A stretch of 19,892 bases of DNA from Bacteroidaceae bacterium (GTDB taxonomy: Bacteria > Bacteroidota > Bacteroidia > Bacteroidales > Bacteroidaceae), in the NCBI GenBank assembly GCA_017551845.1, contig JAFZKR010000160.1, positions 1 to 19,892 of the forward strand. The letters are read 5' to 3'. Position numbers and translations under genes: made by a program. Numbering within the stretch: position 1 is the stretch's first letter; each line of letters opens with the position of its first letter. Positions 13,826-19,892 of this stretch are shown here, in pieces. A model generated the notes under the pieces. The model was not told where the DNA came from and did no database searches. It saw nothing but the letters and a program-made list of their open reading frames with translations.

Positions 13826-16153
13826 ATGACCGATAAAATAAGGATATTTGACGGAGCGCAGGGAACCCTGCTCGCCGATGCACAGGACCACGAGCACAGG
13901 CATCAGGGTGTTGCGGTACTCAACATCACCAATCCTCAAAGGGTACAGCAGATGCACCGTGATTATCTAGAGGCTGGTGCACAGTACATTACCTGCAACT
14001 CTTTTGAGTTGAACCCCGCCAAATGGCAATCCCCCGAATATACTTGGCAAGAGATAACCGATGCCGCCATAAATAATGCCCGTGCCGCCGTACTGGACCA
14101 AGCGAAGATTATGTTCGATGTCTCCACATCGGGCCAGCTGATGGAGCCGGTGGGACAGTTCACATTCGAACAGGCGTATGACAACTACCGGCAGGTGGCA
14201 CTTTACACCTGCGAACGCGTAGATGGTTTCATTCTGGAGACATTCAGTGACCTGTACGAGCTGCGTGCCGCCATACTCGCTATACGTGATGTTTGCAGCA
14301 AGCCCATATTTGCCACCATGACATTCGATGAGACCGGCCGCACGCTTACCGGTTCCACACCTGAGATCGTGGCTCTTACCCTATCGTCACTCGGAGTCGA
14401 TGCACTCGGTGTGAACTGTTCTGCAAACCCGCGAAATGTTGTTGAGGTAGTTCGTCGCATGAAACCGTTCGCTACCCGTCCCATACTGGCACAACCAAAC
14501 AAAGGCTTGCCTGAGATGCGTGACGGCCATGTAGTCTATAACTGGTCCGACCAGGATTTTGTCCAGATAGCAGCCGAACTGATTGAAGCCGGCGCCTCCA
14601 TAATTGGCGGTTGCTGCGGCTCGTCACCATCAACGATTAAGGCCATTTCGATATATAAAGGACGCCCCGCCCCCGAAATTTCCAGGCTTGACGGCACCTA
14701 CATCTGTTCATCCACTATCCTACTAAAGCTTGACAAAGGTCTAATTTGCGGCGAACGTCTCAACCCAACTGGCAAAAAGAAACTGAAAGCAGCTCTTGCC
14801 GAGGGCAATTTCGAGTATCTGCAGCACGAAGCATTAACCCAAAAGGATGCCGGTGCTGATTTCCTTGACCTGAACTGTGGTGTTCCGAACTCCGATGAAA
14901 AGGCACTTTTATGCCAGGCGGTACGCAAGATCCAGGAGGTGTGCGATCTTCCTTTACAACTCGATTCCTCGAATCCTGATGCCATCCAGGCTGCCATACG
15001 TTTATATAATGGTGTACCCATGATCAACTCCGTGAACGGAGCTGATGAGTCAATGTCACGTCTGTTGCCCATCATTGCCCGCTATCAGGCCCCGTCGGTA
15101 ACACTGCCGCTGGATGAACGCGGTGTTCCTGAGACCTCTCAAGGACGCATTGACATAGCCAACCGCATAATCGAGAAGGCAGAGAGTATGGGCATTGACC
15201 GCCGTCTGCTTGTATTTGACGGACTGGTTATGGCCATCTCATCCAACCCTCAGTACGGAAAGATAACCATTGAAACTCTGTCGGCTCTCAAGAAACTCGG
15301 AGTACTCACCACTATCGGCCTTTCCAACGTCTCATTCGGCCTGCCCGAACGCGGTACGCTGAACCGCAACTTCCTCGCTATGGCATTCATGGGAGGTCTC
15401 GACATACCTATAATGAACCCTTTGGACAGAGATACTGTCGCCACAGTGAGGGCATCAATGGCACTCACCGGTAACGATCCCGGTTGTCAGGGCTTCATCT
15501 ATTTCAACACTGAGACTACCAATGAGCAGTGCGTTGACAATCTCTTCAATGCTGTATCACAAGGCCTCAAGGACCGCGTCAAGGAGTGTATTGAACGTGA
15601 GTTGCCGGACATGGGTAAGGATCGCATAATCAATGAAATACTTATCCCCGCCTTGGGCGATGTAGGAGCCCGTTTCGCACGCAATGAGGTATTCATGCCG
15701 CAACTCATACGCTCAGCTGAAGCTGCCAAGCTTGCCTTTGCTGTCATATCAGAGCAGTTCAGCCGGAACGGTTCCGAGGAGGCAGCCAAAGGTCATCTCA
15801 TCATTGCTACCGTCAAGGGTGACGTACACGATATCGGTAAGAACATTGTCAAAGTCGTTGTTCAGAGCCACGGATTCAGCGTGACCGACCTGGGCAAAGA
15901 TGTGCCAAAGGAGACTGTGCTTGAAACCGCCGTCAACGAGCATCCTGACGCTATAGGTCTGAGTGCACTTATGACCACCACGGTTGACTCCATGAGGGAA
16001 ACCATCGGGCATTTGCGAGCCAACGGGATCACCTGCCCCATCATAGTCGGCGGTGCCGTAATGACCCCCGACATTGCAAGTGCAATCGGAGCCACATACT
16101 ATTCCAAGGATGCCCTTGAGACCGCACACCTTATGCAACAGATCTGTGGATAA
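13826..16153 (+). CDS. metH: Cobalamin-dependent methionine synthase, short form without reactivation domain
   Basis: Transfers a methyl group from 5-methyltetrahydrofolate through cobalamin to homocysteine. It has 775 residues against about 1227 in E. coli. Three modules are complete. The homocysteine barrel covers residues 1 to about 285, with zinc ligands Cys198 (GVNCSAN) and Cys263-Cys264 (GGCCGSS). The pterin barrel runs from about 300 to 560 (GERLNPTGKKKLKAAL, QLDSSNPDAI, GLSNVSFGLPERGTLN). The cobalamin cap and Rossmann domain run from about 565 to 775, with DVHDIGKNIV (His668, cobalt ligand) and GLSALMTTT. The protein ends right after this domain, so the C-terminal AdoMet-binding reactivation domain is absent rather than cut by a frameshift. 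Thermotoga maritima MetH has the same short layout. The final codons overlap the downstream transporter start by 8 bases. Confidence 0.94.
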   Translation: MTDKIRIFDGAQGTLLADAQDHEHRHQGVAVLNITNPQRVQQMHRDYLEAGAQYITCNSFELNPAKWQSPEYTWQEITDAAINNARAAVLDQAKIMFDVSTSGQLMEPVGQFTFEQAYDNYRQVALYTCERVDGFILETFSDLYELRAAILAIRDVCSKPIFATMTFDETGRTLTGSTPEIVALTLSSLGVDALGVNCSANPRNVVEVVRRMKPFATRPILAQPNKGLPEMRDGHVVYNWSDQDFVQIAAELIEAGASIIGGCCGSSPSTIKAISIYKGRPAPEISRLDGTYICSSTILLKLDKGLICGERLNPTGKKKLKAALAEGNFEYLQHEALTQKDAGADFLDLNCGVPNSDEKALLCQAVRKIQEVCDLPLQLDSSNPDAIQAAIRLYNGVPMINSVNGADESMSRLLPIIARYQAPSVTLPLDERGVPETSQGRIDIANRIIEKAESMGIDRRLLVFDGLVMAISSNPQYGKITIETLSALKKLGVLTTIGLSNVSFGLPERGTLNRNFLAMAFMGGLDIPIMNPLDRDTVATVRASMALTGNDPGCQGFIYFNTETTNEQCVDNLFNAVSQGLKDRVKECIERELPDMGKDRIINEILIPALGDVGARFARNEVFMPQLIRSAEAAKLAFAVISEQFSRNGSEEAAKGHLIIATVKGDVHDIGKNIVKVVVQSHGFSVTDLGKDVPKETVLETAVNEHPDAIGLSALMTTTVDSMRETIGHLRANGITCPIIVGGAVMTPDIASAIGATYYSKDALETAHLMQQICG
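16145..16153 (-). promoter_or_regulatory. Perfect DnaA-box match across the metH stop / MFS start
   Basis: TGTGGATAA on the plus strand is the exact complement of TTATCCACA. It contains the MFS start GTG and the metH stop TAA. The coding constraints here make a coincidental match quite likely. Confidence 0.15.
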
Positions 16154-17321
16154 ACTCTGGAACGCAAATTACATAAAGATATGGACTGTTAACTTCCTGG
16201 TCCATTTCTCTTTCATGCTTATTGTTCCGCTGCTTCCGCTATACCTCAGCGAGACCTTCGGTGCCACCAAGGATACAATCGGAATGGTTCTCACCGGATA
16301 CACCATCATGGCGCTGGTTATCAGACCGTTCAGCGGTTTTATGGTTGACAGTCTTCCCCGCAAGACCGTACTTGTAGTGTGTGGAACGCTGTTCTTCGGG
16401 ATTTTTGCCGGATATCTGGCAGCAGGTTCACTTGCCGCATTCGCTGTGTTCCGTACGCTCCACGGTGCACCTTTCGGCGCCACCACCGTAGCCACCAGTA
16501 CTGTGGCCATTGATGTGGTTCCGTCCTCACGACGCGGTGAGGCTATCGGCTATTACGGACTCAGTAACAACCTGGCTATGGCTTTGGGACCGGCACTCGC
16601 CATTGTGCTGCTTGAAGCGTTCTGCGGAAACTACAAGGCTCTTTTCTGGATGTCAATGGCTGCATCATTCATCGGACTGCTGCTGGAAATATCAATCCGC
16701 CTGCCCAAACGTGATTTCGTACCTGAAAAGAAAGTTCTCTCATTGGACCGTTTTTTCCTTCTTGGAGGTTGGCGCGAGGCAATTGGTATTGCCTGCTTTG
16801 CATTCAGCTACGGCATCATCTCCACTTACGTAGCCATTTACGGCAAGGAGGAGTTGGGAATCACCGGTGGAACGGGACTTTTCTTCGGGCTCTGCGCTAT
16901 CGGCCTCATCCTGTCAAGACTGACCGGAGCACGCCACCTGCGTGACGGTAAAGTATCGCGGAATGCCTCTATGGGTATGTGTGTATCGCTTATGGGTTAT
17001 CTGCTGTTTGCAGCCCTGCACGCCCCCATCGGCTACTACGGAGCCGCACTGATAATAGGTCTTGGCAACGGTCACATGTATCCTGCCTTCCAGACCATGT
17101 TTATCAATCTTGCCCAACACTCACAGCGCGGCACCGCAAACTCCTCTATTCTCACATCCTGGGATGCAGGAGTAGGTTTGGGCGTACTAATAGGCGGTTT
17201 CTTTTCCGAGTTTTTCGGCTATCACAGCGCTTTTTGGGCTTCTTGGATCATCAATCTGGCAGGAGTCCTCTTCTACTTCCTCTCTATCCGACGGCACTTC
17301 GAAACACACAAACTCCGGTGA
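16146..17321 (+). CDS. Major facilitator superfamily transporter, substrate unknown
   Basis: Inner-membrane secondary transporter of 391 residues with about 12 hydrophobic helices. Recognisable segments are FSFMLIVPLLPLYLSETFGA in helix 1, GFMVDSLPRK (MFS motif A position), AVFRTLHGAPFGATTVATST and VVPSSRRGEAIGYYGLSNN, which are typical of a Bacteroidales efflux-like MFS group. I choose the GTG at 16146 (MDKLWNANYIKIWTVNFL) because family members start with a similar short basic, Trp-containing leader; the frame is open further upstream but only through metH coding sequence. It overlaps the metH stop by 8 bases, so translation is probably coupled. Being last in a methionine-synthesis run makes an amino-acid or folate-related substrate thinkable, but nothing in the protein shows this. 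Confidence 0.88.
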   Translation: MDKLWNANYIKIWTVNFLVHFSFMLIVPLLPLYLSETFGATKDTIGMVLTGYTIMALVIRPFSGFMVDSLPRKTVLVVCGTLFFGIFAGYLAAGSLAAFAVFRTLHGAPFGATTVATSTVAIDVVPSSRRGEAIGYYGLSNNLAMALGPALAIVLLEAFCGNYKALFWMSMAASFIGLLLEISIRLPKRDFVPEKKVLSLDRFFLLGGWREAIGIACFAFSYGIISTYVAIYGKEELGITGGTGLFFGLCAIGLILSRLTGARHLRDGKVSRNASMGMCVSLMGYLLFAALHAPIGYYGAALIIGLGNGHMYPAFQTMFINLAQHSQRGTANSSILTSWDAGVGLGVLIGGFFSEFFGYHSAFWASWIINLAGVLFYFLSIRRHFETHKLR

Positions 17322-17342
17322 CACAATATGGTATTGTGTCAC
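17318..17342. terminator. Palindrome containing both stop codons of convergent genes
   Basis: The arm GTGACACAATA (17318-17328) pairs perfectly over 11 bases with 17332-17342 around a TGG loop. The TGA stop of the plus-strand MFS gene (17319-17321) and the TGA stop of the minus-strand anti-sigma gene (17341-17339) are symmetric parts of the two arms. Neither strand has a U tract after the hairpin, so it is not a textbook intrinsic terminator. It may act as a bidirectional 3'-end hairpin or block read-through collision. Confidence 0.6.
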
Positions 17343-18589
17343 AAATGGAAACGGAGGCCAAAGGTCAGATTGAAGTTCCAGGGATGATCTTTATAGATTG
17401 TGGAGAGGTTGCTGTTATTGGGGATGTAGTAACCTACTCCAGGTTCTGCGTAGAGGCTTAAACGGTCTGTGAACATATATTGGGCTCCAGCTGAACCGTT
17501 CAATGAGAATTGCCAATCACGTCCGTTGAGTTGCTTCTCTACCGTACCACCAGCTGTCACGTATATACCACCCTTATGATTTGTCCAAAACTGATAACCT
17601 GCATTCAACGGAATACCTATATAGTGAAGTTTTTGCTGAGTTACCTCTGTTTCCCCATCATGTATGATCGTAATATCGGACACAAGCAGAGCGTATTGCA
17701 GGCCGCTTTCCAAAGTCCATCTGTCATGCATTTGGTAACTTAATGAGAAACCCAACTTTACAGGCTGGTGATGACGGATGCTCCTGTCTGTCTGAATAAT
17801 ATTGACTTTTTTGATTGTGTCATAAACTAGGATATACTGTTTTACAGGATTAATATGAAATACCGAGTCTGAATGACCTGGATCTGAAAGACCAGCATAT
17901 GACATATCCACTTCCAACTGCTTAATTATTATATCATTATAATATTCCAACTGTCTATGAGATTCATAAAGTCTGCTATCTGCCATAGCATTTGACATAT
18001 AAGCCTGTGCCATCAAACGGCCTGACTGTTGTTTGCTGCGTTTTGTGGATACTATGATATCCGGGGTGTCAAAGACCAGAACAGTTTGTCCTTCCGGAAC
18101 AATTGAGGGTTCCTCAGTCTTTTGTTTAGAAGTCTCTTCCTTGACAATATCGGATTCGGGGATATTATCTGTATTGTCAGTAATTGTACCGGGCTCAGAT
18201 GCAGTTGGAGAGCTTTTCAACGTTGATTTCCTTGAGACATATCCAGCCGTTTTTGCCATAGCTGTCGGTTGCAGCTCTACGGTCGGGCTTCCAGTTAAAT
18301 CAGGCTGAAACTGTTCATCGCTTGTTATAGTTATCTGCTCGTTACGGATTGGTGCAATCTGTTGTTCCGGAGTCTCTTCCGGCCTATTCACTATACGTAT
18401 GCCTACCCCTGCTGCCAGCAACAGGATGGCAGCTGCGGCTATGCCTTTAAGCCAATAGCCAAGCGGAATCTTTTTATGTGGCTTGCTTGCAGCAAATGCC
18501 TTGTCTATGGTTTCCCACGACACCTCAGGAGCAGGCTTCCTATAGTCTGCCATCTTCTGCCGAATCTGTTTAATCCATTGCTCGTTCAT
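17339..18589 (-). CDS. Trans-envelope anti-sigma factor with C-terminal outer-membrane beta-barrel (Dma-like)
   Basis: A 416-residue protein with three parts. Residues 1-44 are a cytoplasmic, charged region (MNEQWIKQIRQKMADYRKPA and following) suited to sigma binding. Residues 47-66 (LKGIAAAAILLLAAGVGIRI) are a single inner-membrane helix. Residues 68-275 are a Pro/Thr/Glu/Ser-rich linker. Residues about 276-416 form amphipathic strands of an outer-membrane barrel, ending in LTFGLRFHL, a plausible BAM-recognition end. This matches the layout reported for dual membrane-spanning anti-sigma factors of Bacteroides thetaiotaomicron, which influence vesiculation; homology is inferred from architecture, not computed. 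The gene overlaps the ECF sigma gene by 20 bases, the usual arrangement for a cognate pair. Its stop lies in the palindrome at 17318-17342. Confidence 0.82.
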   Translation of the reverse strand: MNEQWIKQIRQKMADYRKPAPEVSWETIDKAFAASKPHKKIPLGYWLKGIAAAAILLLAAGVGIRIVNRPEETPEQQIAPIRNEQITITSDEQFQPDLTGSPTVELQPTAMAKTAGYVSRKSTLKSSPTASEPGTITDNTDNIPESDIVKEETSKQKTEEPSIVPEGQTVLVFDTPDIIVSTKRSKQQSGRLMAQAYMSNAMADSRLYESHRQLEYYNDIIIKQLEVDMSYAGLSDPGHSDSVFHINPVKQYILVYDTIKKVNIIQTDRSIRHHQPVKLGFSLSYQMHDRWTLESGLQYALLVSDITIIHDGETEVTQQKLHYIGIPLNAGYQFWTNHKGGIYVTAGGTVEKQLNGRDWQFSLNGSAGAQYMFTDRLSLYAEPGVGYYIPNNSNLSTIYKDHPWNFNLTFGLRFHL

Positions 18590-19151
18590 TGTCGTGGTTT
18601 ATATTGTTATACTCTCTTATCATCTTGGCCAGCATATTCTTGGCTCTGTGCAGTTGTGATGCTGAACTGTCTTCTTTTATGCCAAGCAGGCCCGCTATCT
18701 CCTTATGGCTCTTGCCTTCAAAAACGTAGAGATTAAGAACTGTGCGATATCCTATAGGCAGGTGGCTCAGCATCTCTGCTATGGCATCGGGCGGGACATC
18801 GCTTACTGGCGGGTTATTCTCTTCAGGCACATCGGTCACATCAATATCCAGTTTTACAAATTCCTGGCGCTGCTTGTCTCTAAGGAATTTCAGAGATTGG
18901 TTGACCATTATCCTTGACGCCCAGGCTTGTAGGGAGCCTGCACCGCGGTAATCAAAATCATCAATGTGAGTAAGGATATGTATGAAAGCATCCTGGAAAA
19001 CATCTTTCAGATCATCTTTATCATCAATATATCGGGAACAGATTCCGGCAAGCTTGTCAGCGTAGAGTGAATAGAACTCCCTGGCGGCTGCTTTATCACC
19101 ATCCTGCAGCCGTTTTACCAGTTCTTGTTCCTGATTGTTTGAAATTATCAC
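18570..19151 (-). CDS. RNA polymerase ECF-type sigma-70 factor
   Basis: A 193-residue sigma factor with only regions 2 and 4. Region 2 spans about residues 10-95, with DLKDVFQDAFIHILTHIDDF (2.1/2.2, core binding) and LQAWASRIMVNQSLKFLRDK (2.3/2.4, -10 recognition). After a variable acidic linker, region 4 spans about 125-180, with LPIGYRTVLNLYVFEGKSHK and the helix-turn-helix IAGLLGIKEDSSASQLHRAK. The start is a GTG at 19151; the only codon between it and the upstream stop that could otherwise initiate is a CTG. It begins 6 bases after the serpin stop and overlaps the anti-sigma gene by 20 bases, predicting one operon with coupled sigma and anti-sigma synthesis. Autoregulation is likely, but its promoter lies outside the window. 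Confidence 0.94.
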   Translation of the reverse strand: MIISNNQEQELVKRLQDGDKAAAREFYSLYADKLAGICSRYIDDKDDLKDVFQDAFIHILTHIDDFDYRGAGSLQAWASRIMVNQSLKFLRDKQRQEFVKLDIDVTDVPEENNPPVSDVPPDAIAEMLSHLPIGYRTVLNLYVFEGKSHKEIAGLLGIKEDSSASQLHRAKNMLAKMIREYNNINHDNERAMD

Positions 19152-19157
19152 CAGTGA

Positions 19158-19892
19158 TTAATATCCAGTGTATTGACCTATAAAAAGTATGGCTCCGGTA
19201 CTGTTTTCGCTTATCACATAGAGGAACGGATGGTTGGCATTGAATGAGATTGCAGTTGGCTGATAGCCCGGATAAGCAGTTGCAAACGTGCCAACAACTG
19301 TTACGGCTGCGGCTTCAGTTCCCTCCTCATCAAGCTTAATCTTGGCCACATGTTTCATCAGACCTATATAGGTATCCGTATCACAGAAACCGCTGAAATC
19401 TGCTTTGTCCTTATTGAAGGCATCGGGCATACCTAAAGCAGACATAATCTCATTAAGGTTAACATCCGTATCAGTTTCTATGCGGGGCAGTTTCACATTA
19501 ACAAGCTCACCAAGCATTCCGGTCTTGAGTTTCTGCCAGGTCTGAATAGATGGAACTGCGGGCAATGCATGGACAGTTTCCCATTCAGTAACCCTGGGTA
19601 AGAATATTGTCATATTGAATGCCTCATTGCCGTATGGCAGGCAAAGAACCTGATAACCATCAATATCAGCATAATTGAACTGCCCTTTTTGGTTCATCAT
19701 GTAGCTTATTGTAACATCTTGGCTGTTACCTGCATGATAGAACTCTTCCTGACAAGTATTATCCTTGTCAAATTTACGTGTCCACATGCCCTTGAAATAG
19801 ATAGCGTTAAGCAGATAACTGACGGCATCAGGGTTAAACTCGCTCTCATTCAGTATCTTCTCAATCATTTTCTCAGTATGGTCACTGGCCCA
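19158..19892 (-). CDS. Serpin, serine protease inhibitor (N-terminus cut by window edge)
   Basis: The C-terminal 244 residues of a serpin are present; the full family length is about 370-410, so the first part and any signal or lipobox lie to the right. Landmarks include YLLNAIYFKGMWTRKF (strand 3A/breach), YMMNQKGQF, YEAF-like LPYGNEAFNMTIFLP, VNVKLPRIETDTDVNLNEIM, FSGFCDTDTYIGLMKHVAKI and the end region HPFLYVISENSTGAILFIGQ. The hinge EEGTEAAAVT before the reactive loop has the small residues required for loop insertion, so it is predicted to be an inhibitory serpin. Counting 15 residues from the hinge glycine puts P1-P1' near Thr-Ala in TFATAYPG, suggesting elastase-like targets; the loop is a few residues longer than in human antitrypsin, so the exact P1 is uncertain. 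The gene is followed 6 bases later by the sigma gene. Confidence 0.94.
   Translation of the reverse strand, partial: WASDHTEKMIEKILNESEFNPDAVSYLLNAIYFKGMWTRKFDKDNTCQEEFYHAGNSQDVTISYMMNQKGQFNYADIDGYQVLCLPYGNEAFNMTIFLPRVTEWETVHALPAVPSIQTWQKLKTGMLGELVNVKLPRIETDTDVNLNEIMSALGMPDAFNKDKADFSGFCDTDTYIGLMKHVAKIKLDEEGTEAAAVTVVGTFATAYPGYQPTAISFNANHPFLYVISENSTGAILFIGQYTGY

Noticed and set aside
16074..16145. Upstream extension of the MFS gene into metH
   Set aside because: The extra 24 residues come from metH coding sequence in another frame and do not resemble the family N-terminus; GTG at 16146 gives the expected start.
19145..19160. Small inverted repeat ATCAC-CA-GTGAT over the sigma start codon
   Set aside because: Five base pairs with a two-base loop cannot form a stable RNA hairpin, and extension is mismatched.
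1..19892. Search for mobile elements, CRISPR arrays, tRNA or rRNA genes, toxin-antitoxin or phage-defence genes
   Set aside because: No repeat arrays, transposase motifs, terminal inverted repeats, clover-leaf sequences or defence-type domains were seen; the window is dominated by housekeeping operons.

Overview
The window looks like chromosomal core DNA from a member of the order Bacteroidales. Three things point there. Four intergenic promoters carry the Bacteroides-type -7 box TAnnTTTG. The gene families are typical of the group: DUF3256, DUF5063 and a sigma factor paired with an anti-sigma factor fused to an outer-membrane barrel. The gene order ftsK-lolA-trxB-metF is also familiar from that order. 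I cannot name a genus. No tRNA, rRNA, CRISPR array, insertion sequence or phage gene is visible, and no coding-free stretch exceeds 300 bases.

Layout. (1) Left edge, minus strand: class II fructose-bisphosphate aldolase, missing only its last few codons. (2) Plus strand: type B ribosomal protein L31, ending in a strong, probably bidirectional terminator. (3) Minus-strand operon read from about 5504 down to 1566: nucleoside permease, bifunctional nuclease with a UVR tail, rsmE, truA and a DUF3256 protein, all overlapping or nearly touching. (4) Plus strand: a small 152-residue protein of unknown role with an EF-hand-like loop. (5) Minus-strand operon from 8691 to 6353: DUF5063 protein, DEDDy 3'-5' exonuclease and RlmI-type rRNA methyltransferase. 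(6) Plus-strand operon from 8837 to 17321: ftsK, lolA-like, trxB, metF, a short metH and an MFS transporter. (7) Minus-strand cluster from the right edge to 17339: serpin (N-terminus off-window), ECF sigma factor and a trans-envelope anti-sigma/beta-barrel protein.

How the genes work together. Regions 3 and 5 both group an rRNA or tRNA modification enzyme with a nuclease and a small lineage-specific protein. Region 6 joins chromosome segregation, envelope lipoprotein transport, thiol redox and the last two steps of methionine synthesis: MetF makes the methyl-folate that MetH uses. MetH here ends exactly after the cobalamin domain and lacks the S-adenosylmethionine reactivation domain. Region 7 is the most interesting. 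Its anti-sigma protein has one inner-membrane helix, a linker of about 208 residues and a C-terminal outer-membrane barrel. That resembles the dual membrane-spanning anti-sigma factors reported in Bacteroides thetaiotaomicron. Here the sigma gene starts 6 bases after a protease-inhibitor (serpin) gene. Convergent regions 6 and 7 meet in a 25-base palindrome that contains both stop codons.
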